Source: Ignavibacteria bacterium (GTDB lineage Bacteria; Bacteroidota; Ignavibacteria; UBA10030; SZUA-254). Taken from it: a stretch of DNA of 42,971 bases. Each line of letters starts with the position of its first letter. The first letter of the stretch is position 1. A program made the translations under genes and the position numbers. The notes below the pieces were generated by a model that was given only the letters and a program-made list of their open reading frames with translations, did no database searches and had not been told where the DNA came from. Location: NCBI GenBank assembly GCA_016178595.1, contig JACOSY010000002.1, positions 1 through 42,971 on the forward strand. The letters are read 5' to 3'. Below are positions 7,783 through 14,966 of this stretch, in pieces.

Positions 7783-7955
7783 TACATTTCCATGCTATTT
7801 GTCCGGGGGCAAACGGACGCTCATCATATCCTTTAGAGCTTTTCGACCTGACAGAGAGGACATCTCCTCCCGAGCTATTTTTTTTGAATTAGCTTCCTCG
7901 CAATCCTGTCAGCCTCATCATTGGTGAAGTACACACCTTGAGTGTGTGAAGTGTA
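7783..7955 (+). ncRNA. candidate structured 5' leader RNA, copy 1
   Basis: Downstream of the conserved promoter the transcript can form: GTCCG/CGGAC (7801-7818); GCTC/GAGC (7819-7839); a 7-bp long-range stem CTGACAG (7848-7854) with CTGTCAG (7906-7912) that encloses two hairpins, GAGGA-CATC-TCCTC (7856-7869) and AGCTA/TAGCT (7873-7894), i.e. a three-way junction; then ACACAC-CTTGA-GTGTGT (7931-7947). All these stems recur in copy 2, and many differences fall in loops. It matches no riboswitch class I recognise. Could instead be a folded repeat element or regulator binding region. Confidence 0.5.
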
Positions 7956-8032
7956 GAACACTATACGAGTATGCCTTCAAGCGCCAATTAACAAACTAAC
8001 CGTTCACCTATTAACCATCCATAGGAGGATTT

Positions 8033-10462
8033 ATGAACAACTCTCTACTACAGATTCTGAGGAGGGCGGTGGTATCGACCCTCCTCGCTAATCTTTGGAT
8101 TGGCACATCGGCTATGCTACTCGTACTGTTTGCCCTTCAAGCCCAGGCGCAGACCTTCGTCAACGGCAGTTTTGAAATCGACAGTTGGGCCCCAGGCTAC
8201 AGCAGCGACTGCACCGGCCCCCCCATCAGCATCACCGGATGGAACTACGTCAAGAACGGCGGCTATGGCTCCGTGTTTCACAATAGCGCTCCCTACGGCC
8301 CCACCCCCTACGGCAACCAGTTCATCAATTTGGATGGCGGCGTGCTGGGCTATTGCGGCCCCGGTAATAGCTACGTGGAACAGACCGTCGCCGGGTTCAC
8401 GCCGGGACAGTCCTACCAACTGTCCTTTTTCATTTCTTCCGAAGCCAGCCAGGGTACCAACTCACCCATCAGCCGCATCGCCGTGACGCTCACCGGCGCC
8501 ACTCCGGCCGGGCCGACGATCCGTTCCGCAGCGGGCGGGGACCTGTGGAACACCTGGGTCCCGCAAACTATCCCCTTCACGGTCACGGCCCTATCGGGGA
8601 TGGTCACATTCCATTTCGAGCACGTCGATCCCAGTCCCTTGATCATGTACAATGGGGTCGGCCTGGACAGCATCGGCGTCTCGGTCACCGCTTGCGATCC
8701 TGTCCAGGCTACGTCGGACAGACCAGTCATGCAGCTCCAGCGCTGGCTCATACCGACCGCTCCGAACATTCAGGGCATGACGAGTCAGGAAGCCCCCAAA
8801 AAAATCCCGCAAAATATGTGGTTCACTGAATTTGATCAGGCCAGAATCGGTCATCTTACCATGCCCAAGAATTGCAATACCTGCGATCCCATCCTCCTTC
8901 ATGAGTGCGAGTTCCCTACCTCGCCAACGGAGACTACTAAATCCACACCGTTCAAAATAACATACGCTCGGAAATCATTCGCAGTACATGGCCTACCACT
9001 ACTTCCCGTTTGGTTTACGGATCCGAATCGCCATACCATTAACGCTGTGGTACATCCTGCACTTCCCCCCCCAGCACCATGTATACATTACTCATACAGG
9101 ATCCCTGATAGTCTTGGCACACCCTGGGATATACAGTGGCAGCCTAAAGTGACAATCAGTGATGCAGTGAATGGTATTGCTTTTACGAGTGTCGCGAAGT
9201 TATGGTTTTCCACGCGTCCACAGAGACGATACATTTTTGCTCTCATCCCGAAATTCGGCTCCGCTATTGTAGAGAGATATAAGTTACCCGTCGGAAAGGT
9301 GGATGCATTTTTTGTTGACGAAAATGGTGGATTTGTCTGGATCGCTGCAACTGAAAATGGAACTGAATATATCTATAGAATGCCTAGTGTTGGCGGAGCG
9401 TCACTCTCTTTTGCGCCATTTGGTCCTTGTGGAGTGGATACTTTCAATGCCATACATACGAGGCATCTCGCGGCTCCACCAGTGGTGAGCGCACAACTTC
9501 CATGGCAAGTCTGGGCATCGGGACCAACGCCTAATGATGGAAGTGTTCGCATCGTAAGGCTGAATCAAGCCAATCCCATTAATTCTCTGCTTTTTGACAC
9601 ATTGTGCTGTTCAGCTACGGGATTTTACAAAGACCCCAATGGCTTGTTTGCTCCTTTCCCCTCGCCCACTATTCCTAGAAATCGCATGTTCATTACAGAG
9701 GCACCGATGGCAATAAACGACGATGCCATAAGCTCAAATAGAGCTATCCCTGATGCCGCCGCTAAGCGAGGTTTGCCACAGATGCCTAAGGACACTATTT
9801 CAGTGCCTGTCGTTATACGTAATCGTCCACACTATGAGCGGATCGTAAAACCTATATGTGAAGTTGCAAACTTGGATTCATGTGCGAAGGAATGTATCGT
9901 CGAGCAGTGGAAGACTCCCATTCCTAAGACATTGGCTCCTTTTGATTTCACTGGTGCTATCCTCGATATCGACATGGTCGGAAATGGCGTAGTAAACGTA
10001 AAGCATAAAACTGAAGGTTATACTGTCGCATTTCATGAACCTCGTCCTGGGGCGGATGGTATAATTGGAAGGTTTTGTTATACGGCTAATCTTCTTAAAC
10101 CCAATCCTCCGCCTCCCGACATCACTGCTCCTGCAGAGGGCCTGAATGGAGAAGAAGCATACCAATTCCAATTGTATGATGCGTATCCGAATCCGTTCAA
10201 TCCAGTGACCACGATTGATTACGTGCTTCCTGCGGATGCTCGCGTGACGCTAACAGTGTATAACACCTTAGGTCAGCAAGTGGCAACATTAGTGGAAAAT
10301 GAATTACAAGATCAGGGTGAGCAGAGCGCCGAGTTTGATGGGACTAACCTATCGTCAGGCGTCTACTTCTACCGTCTCGTTGCAGAAGGAATTGGCGACG
10401 AGGAAGAAGGAACACCGGGCCAAACGTACGTGAGCGTGAAGAAAATGTTATTGTTGAAATAG
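8033..10462 (+). CDS. secreted protein with DUF642-like N-terminal domain and T9SS sorting domain
   Basis: 809 residues, AGGAGG ribosome binding site, signal peptide ending near AQAQT (residue ~41). Residues ~41-220 (VNGSFEI...TGWNYV...QFINLDGG...VEQTVAGFTPGQSYQLSFF) resemble the DUF642/galactose-binding type beta-sandwich of secreted proteins. The middle, ~230-690, is unrecognised, with a TPNDGSVRIVRL stretch reminiscent of propeller proteins and several Cys. The end is a T9SS type A sorting domain (YPNPFNPVTTIDYVLP...SGVYFYRLV...KKMLLLK) with an extra GDEEEGTPGQTYVSVK segment shared only with the gene at 11960. The first ~700 bases are visibly more GC-rich than the middle, suggesting domain shuffling. 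Expression is probably governed by the duplicated leader upstream. Confidence 0.85.
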   Translation: MNNSLLQILRRAVVSTLLANLWIGTSAMLLVLFALQAQAQTFVNGSFEIDSWAPGYSSDCTGPPISITGWNYVKNGGYGSVFHNSAPYGPTPYGNQFINLDGGVLGYCGPGNSYVEQTVAGFTPGQSYQLSFFISSEASQGTNSPISRIAVTLTGATPAGPTIRSAAGGDLWNTWVPQTIPFTVTALSGMVTFHFEHVDPSPLIMYNGVGLDSIGVSVTACDPVQATSDRPVMQLQRWLIPTAPNIQGMTSQEAPKKIPQNMWFTEFDQARIGHLTMPKNCNTCDPILLHECEFPTSPTETTKSTPFKITYARKSFAVHGLPLLPVWFTDPNRHTINAVVHPALPPPAPCIHYSYRIPDSLGTPWDIQWQPKVTISDAVNGIAFTSVAKLWFSTRPQRRYIFALIPKFGSAIVERYKLPVGKVDAFFVDENGGFVWIAATENGTEYIYRMPSVGGASLSFAPFGPCGVDTFNAIHTRHLAAPPVVSAQLPWQVWASGPTPNDGSVRIVRLNQANPINSLLFDTLCCSATGFYKDPNGLFAPFPSPTIPRNRMFITEAPMAINDDAISSNRAIPDAAAKRGLPQMPKDTISVPVVIRNRPHYERIVKPICEVANLDSCAKECIVEQWKTPIPKTLAPFDFTGAILDIDMVGNGVVNVKHKTEGYTVAFHEPRPGADGIIGRFCYTANLLKPNPPPPDITAPAEGLNGEEAYQFQLYDAYPNPFNPVTTIDYVLPADARVTLTVYNTLGQQVATLVENELQDQGEQSAEFDGTNLSSGVYFYRLVAEGIGDEEEGTPGQTYVSVKKMLLLK

Positions 10463-10486
10463 TCTTAAGGGCTTTGAAAAATAAAA

Positions 10487-10516
10487 GGCAGGCTCACTGC
10501 ATATTTAGAGCCTGCC
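10487..10516 (-). terminator. intrinsic terminator of the leftward hypothetical gene (convergent)
   Basis: Perfect 9-bp stem GGCAGGCTC/GAGCCTGCC with a 12-base loop. On the minus strand it is followed by TTTTATTTTTC, as expected for a terminator of the 10580-10963 gene. On the plus strand it follows the second cargo gene and could serve it partly. Confidence 0.8.
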
Positions 10517-10579
10517 TCCCTTCTCCCGCAATCTCCCTCTTGGGCCCAATCATTGGAGAATTGGGAAAAGATTCTCTTG

Positions 10580-10963
10580 CTACGCGGCGTTCCTTACTTC
10601 CGTCGCTTTCGTCTTCCTCACCGGCCGCCGGTACTCGCTCTTCTTCTTGAGTCCGAGCGACGCGACCTGATCGGAATTCTTGCCGTACTGTGCGATTACT
10701 TGCTCCTTCACACCGAGCATCGCCTGGTGGAAGGCAAGCTCTGCCGCAACGGCGGCATCGCGCTTTGCCTTCAGAGCGTCACCGGCAAGCTTTTCTGCCT
10801 CGTGCGCTGCACTGAGCGCATCGACCAGCGCTTGCACGGCCTGCACGGTGTAGGTCTGATTCGCCGGCTTGTAGTCCGCTGCCATCTCCTTGAGGGCAAT
10901 GAACCCGTCCTCATCGGCTTGGACTGCTGTGGGAGAAAGCGGTTTGGGTTGGCTTGTGGCCAT
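10580..10963 (-). CDS. conserved hypothetical protein, Ala-rich helical
   Basis: 127 residues with an AGGAGG ribosome binding site eight bases before ATG. The middle (QALVDALSAAHEAEKLAGDALKAKRDAAVAAELAFHQA) is a long Ala-rich helix, probably a coiled coil. The C-terminus is basic: SLGLKKKSEYRRPVRKTK. No signal peptide or membrane segment. Similar short Ala-rich hypotheticals ending in a 'LGLKKKSE.-RPVR' tail occur in environmental bacteria, to my recollection, with no known function. It sits alone, convergent with the second cargo gene. Confidence 0.75.
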   Translation of the reverse strand: MATSQPKPLSPTAVQADEDGFIALKEMAADYKPANQTYTVQAVQALVDALSAAHEAEKLAGDALKAKRDAAVAAELAFHQAMLGVKEQVIAQYGKNSDQVASLGLKKKSEYRRPVRKTKATEVRNAA

Positions 10964-11078
10964 AAAACCCTCCTTTCGTTTTGTTAATTGAACATCGACG
11001 ACCGTCCCGATTAATTCGGGAGCCGGTTACTCATGTGCGAATATAAAAGGGAAAGAAACTGAAGGCAACGGCTGCGTG

Positions 11079-11342
11079 ATGCACACTACGGATCCGAGCC
11101 TTTCCATCACACGCACATCATTATTCGACGTGCCGCGAAGCACACCGGACGAGTATCCATCGATGCTCGCACTCCTGCGAAGGATGGAAGAACTTGTTCC
11201 ACCTCGATTGGAATCTGTGCGAAGAAAGGTAGAGGTCTTGCCACATGAGGTGGAAGTGATTCCACCTCGGGTGGATTTCATTCCACATAAGGTGGAAAGA
11301 GTCGTTCTCGCGCAGCTATGTAATTGTCGAAAAACAACTTAG
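11079..11342 (+). CDS. possible small protein with 7-residue repeats
   Basis: 87 residues (GTG at 11076 is an alternative start); GAAGG about 10 bases upstream. The second half is a string of 7-residue units of the type HKVERVV / HEVEVIP / PRVDFIP, each encoded by one 21-bp unit. Because the units are also DNA palindromes, the reading frame may be incidental. The first half (LFDVPRSTPDEYPSMLALLRRMEELVPP) looks protein-like. Function unknown. Confidence 0.3.
   Translation: MHTTDPSLSITRTSLFDVPRSTPDEYPSMLALLRRMEELVPPRLESVRRKVEVLPHEVEVIPPRVDFIPHKVERVVLAQLCNCRKTT
11197..11297. repeat. array of palindromes at 21-bp spacing
   Basis: Copies of the palindrome TTCCAC-N5-GTGGAA begin at 11197, 11239, 11260 and 11281, i.e. 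at multiples of 21 bp, with a degenerate unit at the 11218 position. The best copies (11281-11297) are perfect. A further perfect copy, CTTCCACATGAGGTGGAAG, is at 11386-11404, and a half-conserved one near 11516. Spacing of two helical turns would place bound dimers on one face of the DNA. Confidence 0.7.
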
Positions 11343-11672
11343 CAGCATGGGGGTTTTGGCGCCTCTGCGAAGAACGTTTTCTTGCCTTCCACATGAGGTG
11401 GAAGACTCCCGAGCAATGAAAGACCGACTCCGAAGAAAGCAAGAGTGCCATCTGATCGGTAACGAAGTGCAGGAAGGAATGGAAGAGGATTCTCCACGCT
11501 TTGCAGCCAGGCCGCCGCACGAGGTGGAGTATACGCGAGGAACCATCGCGTTGGTGAAATGGAGAATGCATGCCGAAAAGAAGAGATCGTGCTGCGCGGA
11601 AATGCAGACTTTATCGGCTGGCATTTGGTTTACCTCGCGACAAAGTTTATTTTCCAAGCGTGCACTTTTTTC

Positions 11673-11701
11673 TTGACTTTCCTCCAGCCTCGAGGTACAT
11701 T
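11673..11701 (+). promoter_or_regulatory. sigma-70-type promoter, copy 2
   Basis: TTGACT, 17 bases, TACATT; hexamers and spacing identical to 7749-7777 although the spacer sequence differs. Confidence 0.65.
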
Positions 11702-11706
11702 GCACC

Positions 11707-11875
11707 TATATTTCCACGCTATTTGTCCGGGGGCACACGGACGCTCATCGAATCCTTAGAGCATTTCGACCTGACAGAGAGGACATCTCCTCCCGAGCTA
11801 ATTTTAAATTAGCTTCCGCGCAATCCTGTCAGCCTCATCATTGGTAAAGTACACACGTTGAGTGTGTGAAGTGTA
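11707..11875 (+). ncRNA. candidate structured 5' leader RNA, copy 2
   Basis: Keeps every stem of copy 1: GTCCG/CGGAC, GCTC/GAGC, the long-range CTGACAG/CTGTCAG stem enclosing GAGGA-CATC-TCCTC and an AGCTAATTT/AAATTAGCT hairpin (longer and perfect here), and ACACAC-GTTGA-GTGTGT. Differences from copy 1 include loop changes (GGGCAAA to GGGCACA, CATATCC to CGAATCC, CTTGA to GTTGA). Confidence 0.5.
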
Positions 11876-11959
11876 TGTTGCCGGATTTCCGGCGACAACT
11901 CTCGAATCGACCTTTTCAGTACAAACTATTCTGATCACAATTGCATGAAAGGGGCTACC

Positions 11960-14698
11960 ATGAAGGCAAGTAATATTTTACGAAGTATTGTTATCTGTCC
12001 ATTTGATGTTGCGGCAAGATGCAGCAACATTCTCATGTATCTGGCGCTTTTATGTATTTTGGCTCCTGGATTTGCGATCGGACAGAAATTTGCCACAGGC
12101 GAGGTATTTGCAGGACTTCAAAATGGAATCATTGCGCGATTCGACGCCGGAGGACATTTGTTGCAAACACTCCACGCAACTATCGGTAGTACTAATTTAG
12201 AGACTGGCATGTGTTTCGACCTCGCGGGTAATCTCTATGCAACGAACTGGAATGCGTATACGATGACCAAGTTCGATAATATGGGAAATATGCCGGTGTA
12301 TTTGTGGGCGGGCATGCGTACTTTTGACAGGCCTGAAAACTGTCTTATCGATTGTGACGGTAACATTTTAGTGGGTGATAATTTCGGTCCGCTCCGACAG
12401 TTCGATCCCAACGGCAACCTTTTAAATACATACAACCTCCCCCCTGCGTGCACTGCGTGGGCCTCCTACACCCACAACGGTATCGATTGGATGGATCTTG
12501 CGGCGGACCAACACACGCTATATTACACAGGTGAAGATAACGTGATCATGACATTCGATCTTCTCAGCAGCGCCTGCTCAATCTTCTACGCCTTTCCCGC
12601 CGGAACCCAAGCTTATGCGCTACGCATCATCCCATCCACCCGCGAGGTACTCGTCGCGACGAATAATGGTGTTTATCGTCTGAACGCTGCAGGTACTCAG
12701 CAGCAGCAGTACCCAATCGCCGGCCCAGGCGGATTCTTTGCTCTGAATTTGGATCCGGACAAACGGACATTTTGGACAGGGAGCATCGGAACAGGGGAGA
12801 TCCTCAGGATTGACATCACGAGTGGCATCCTAATAACCGTGTTCAATGCGTACTCCAATGCAAATCTCCCCACCCCACCCGCCGGCACCTCGCTCTTAGG
12901 AGGATTGGCAATTTTTGGTGAGCGAACTGCTGCAAATTGCGGCGGCCCTTGCGATAGCTGGACGGCGCTCTACAGTAACGCACACGTGTTTAATGACATG
13001 GGCTTCAAGATCCCGACCGTTGCCGGTAAGATGACCCGCAACCTCGCGGTTGCTGCCAACGGGGATGTATACGTGACCGGCTACAGCTCGGGGAGCAGGA
13101 CAGGGTTCGACTATGTCACGATCCGGTACAACAAGGCAGGCGCGATGATGCCCGGCTGGCCGCAGCGCTACAACGGCCCGGTGAATGGAAATGATAAGGC
13201 ATACAGCCTCGCTATTGACAACAGCGGAAACGTGTACGTCACCGGGGAGAGCAACCAGGGAGCGCTTAATGGCGGCGTCGACATCGTTACAATCGGATAC
13301 GATCCAGGCGGTAACCTGATACCATGGTGGCCAGTGATCTACACCCCTCCCTTTTCTGGCGCGCATAGAGATGCTGGATACGCCATTGCAGTCGATGGGG
13401 CTGGTGCGTACGTCTACGTCACCGGTGAGAGCTTTAGTGGAACGGGGATAGATTACATCACCATTTGTTACAACGCCGCAACAGGTGTCCCGGAGTGGGC
13501 TAGGACATATAATGGAACGGCCAATAAGACCGACAAGGCATACGCTATCGCCGTAGATCCTGTTACGGGTGATGTTGCGGTGACCGGCGAGAGTGGGGGC
13601 ATTGGGACCTTACAGGACATTGCGACCGTCAGGTACACACCTGGCCCGGTTGGCTCTGGTGGCGGCGTACTGGTCTACAGTGATCGGTACGATGCTGATA
13701 CCAAGAATGACTACGGCTTCGGCATCACGTTTAATAATAGTGGCGACTTGTTCGTAGTAGGTGCGAGTAACATGGGGGCTCTTAAACGTTGGGATTACAC
13801 CACGATAGGATATCCAGCTGGCGGAGGCCGCTGGGTGCAACACTATGACTTCATCAGCAGGAATGACTATGGTTATGATCTGGCAACGGATGCCGCCGGC
13901 AACGTTTACGTAACGGGTGCAAGCGAACGCCTCATCGGCGCAACTACGAACTTGGATTACGCAACAATTAAGTACGATCCGAGCGGGGTCCCGATGTGGG
14001 TTCATCGCTATGACAGCGGCATAAATGGGGCGGATATCGCGCGGGCAATTGCTGTGTGCGACGTCAAGAAAGAAGTGCTTGTGACTGGCAGCAGCTATCA
14101 AGGGCCATCTCTAACCGGACTGAATTATGCAACTTTACGCTTAGATCAGGCTACTGGCAATCAAGTTCCAGGTAGCTACCCGGAGATATACGATTTTAGT
14201 CCGAAGGATATACCCTACGACATTGTGGTTCGACCGTTGCCAGACACTTGTTGCTGCGTTGCTGTCACGGGCACATTCATCTCCGGGCTGAAAACAAAGA
14301 CACAATTCGCGACGGTGCAATTTAATGGATGTCAGAGGGGAATCCGGATCAACACACCATCTGGGTATGATGGCGAAGAGGAGCTTGAACTGCCCGGCAC
14401 GCTCACGGTGTACAACAACTACCCGAACCCCTTCAACCCGACAACGACGATAGAGTACTCACTTCCCGAGGAAGCGTACGTAACGCTGAAGGTTTATAAC
14501 GTTCTCGGGCAGGAGGTTGCCTCATTATTGGATCACGAGTTGCTCGACCAAGGCACTCAGGAGGCAGAGTTCGACGCATCGAATCTACCCTCGGGTGTCT
14601 ACTTCTACCACATCGTGGCTGAAGGTGTCGGCGACCAGGAAGAAGGAACGCCGGGCCAAACTTACGTGAGCGTGAAGAAGATGTTGTTGATGAAGTGA
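11960..14698 (+). CDS. secreted beta-propeller (SBBP repeat) protein with T9SS sorting domain
   Basis: 912 residues from ATG 11960, chosen for its AAAGGGG site; ATG 11945 is in frame. Signal peptide with an extended N-terminus (hydrophobic ILMYLALLCILAPGFAIG). Residues ~45-310 are an NHL/6-bladed-type propeller (LYATNWNAYTMTKFD, ILVGDNFGPLRQFD). Residues ~330-800 are SBBP repeats, recognised by recurring G-(D/N)-VYVTG-(Y/E)-S...DY.TI.Y (about seven copies). T9SS type A domain at the end: NYPNPFNPTTTIEYSLP...LPSGVYFYHIV, then GDQEEGTPGQTYVSVKKMLLMK, strongly similar to the end of the gene at 8033. Likely surface-exposed. Shares its upstream module with that paralogue. The stop codon lies in a long hairpin. 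Confidence 0.88.
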   Translation: MKASNILRSIVICPFDVAARCSNILMYLALLCILAPGFAIGQKFATGEVFAGLQNGIIARFDAGGHLLQTLHATIGSTNLETGMCFDLAGNLYATNWNAYTMTKFDNMGNMPVYLWAGMRTFDRPENCLIDCDGNILVGDNFGPLRQFDPNGNLLNTYNLPPACTAWASYTHNGIDWMDLAADQHTLYYTGEDNVIMTFDLLSSACSIFYAFPAGTQAYALRIIPSTREVLVATNNGVYRLNAAGTQQQQYPIAGPGGFFALNLDPDKRTFWTGSIGTGEILRIDITSGILITVFNAYSNANLPTPPAGTSLLGGLAIFGERTAANCGGPCDSWTALYSNAHVFNDMGFKIPTVAGKMTRNLAVAANGDVYVTGYSSGSRTGFDYVTIRYNKAGAMMPGWPQRYNGPVNGNDKAYSLAIDNSGNVYVTGESNQGALNGGVDIVTIGYDPGGNLIPWWPVIYTPPFSGAHRDAGYAIAVDGAGAYVYVTGESFSGTGIDYITICYNAATGVPEWARTYNGTANKTDKAYAIAVDPVTGDVAVTGESGGIGTLQDIATVRYTPGPVGSGGGVLVYSDRYDADTKNDYGFGITFNNSGDLFVVGASNMGALKRWDYTTIGYPAGGGRWVQHYDFISRNDYGYDLATDAAGNVYVTGASERLIGATTNLDYATIKYDPSGVPMWVHRYDSGINGADIARAIAVCDVKKEVLVTGSSYQGPSLTGLNYATLRLDQATGNQVPGSYPEIYDFSPKDIPYDIVVRPLPDTCCCVAVTGTFISGLKTKTQFATVQFNGCQRGIRINTPSGYDGEEELELPGTLTVYNNYPNPFNPTTTIEYSLPEEAYVTLKVYNVLGQEVASLLDHELLDQGTQEAEFDASNLPSGVYFYHIVAEGVGDQEEGTPGQTYVSVKKMLLMK

Positions 14699-14762
14699 CG
14701 ATTCTTCCGGAGTTAGCGATCCCGCGAAGCGGAGAAGCTAACTCCGCTTTGAAGAATCGTCA
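14696..14762 (+). other. long 3' hairpin beginning at the stop codon of third T9SS cargo gene
   Basis: TGACGATTCTTC (14696-14707) pairs with GAAGAATCGTCA (14751-14762), and inside it GGAGTTAGC (14709-14717) pairs with GCTAACTCC (14736-14744). The TGA stop is the first three bases of the stem. No T-run follows, so this is more likely a 3'-stabilising fold or repeat than a terminator. Confidence 0.65.
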
Positions 14763-14878
14763 TCCCGACGCACGATTTATGTGCGGAGGGATCCGAAGTC
14801 AATTGATCAGAAATCCCGTACCGCTGCTGCGCCGTGCGGGACGGGAGTGTTGATGACCTGAAATATAGATCGCAGCAC

Positions 14879-14913
14879 AAAAGCCGCTCCGAAGAATCGG
14901 AATGGCTTTTTCT
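14879..14913. terminator. bidirectional intrinsic terminator between third T9SS cargo gene and icd
   Basis: AAAAGCC ... GGCTTTTT with an inner TCCGA/TCGGA pairing. T-runs flank it on both strands, so it can end both the rightward cargo transcript and the leftward icd transcript. Just upstream, 14815-14847 holds another GC-rich inverted repeat (CCCGTACCG/CGGGACGGG, one mismatch), and 14765-14794 a CGCAC/GTGCG hairpin. Confidence 0.75.
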
Positions 14914-14966
14914 TTCTCAGTGGATTCCGAGTAAAAGCATCTCGGGATGACAGTACAAATCAACTG

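Larger units (their letters stand above)
7671..7955 (+). repeat. duplicated upstream module, copy 1
   Basis: Aligns over its whole length with 11592-11875. Two blocks are identical (about 35 bases around 7842-7876 and 26 bases around 7900-7925); the remainder is clearly homologous. It ends 77 bases before the start of the second cargo gene; copy 2 ends 84 bases before the start of the third. The first cargo gene has no copy. Confidence 0.9.
7569..8032. other. 464-base non-coding interval upstream of second T9SS cargo gene
   Basis: Holds the terminator at 7623-7653, the duplicated upstream module 7671-7955 (promoter plus structured leader) and a final 77-base AT-rich stretch ending in a strong AGGAGG ribosome binding site before ATG 8033. 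No convincing protein-coding gene is seen on either strand. Confidence 0.75.
11592..11875 (+). repeat. duplicated upstream module, copy 2
   Basis: Homologous to 7671-7955 throughout. The terminal ~85 bases before ATG 11960 are unrelated to those before the second cargo gene, so the duplication covers the regulatory module rather than the whole gene start. Confidence 0.9.
10964..11959. other. ~1 kb interval without a secure gene
   Basis: Contains a short palindrome region near 11008-11025 (TCCCGATTAATTCGGGA), a possible small gene 11079-11342, the 21-bp-periodic palindrome array 11197-11297 with an outlying copy at 11386-11404, and the duplicated upstream module 11592-11875. Frames between 11347 and 11676 exist but have no ribosome binding site or family features. 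Confidence 0.6.

Noticed and set aside
7801-7818. c-di-GMP-I or preQ1 riboswitch suggested by GGGCAAAC
   Set aside because: Only this short string is similar; the rest of neither consensus fold is present.
11197-11297. CRISPR-like array
   Set aside because: The 21-bp periodicity has no unique spacers of 30-40 bases, and there are no cas genes.
11347-11676. Possible 109-residue protein after the palindrome array
   Set aside because: No ribosome binding site, runs into the promoter of the duplicated module, and no protein-like pattern.
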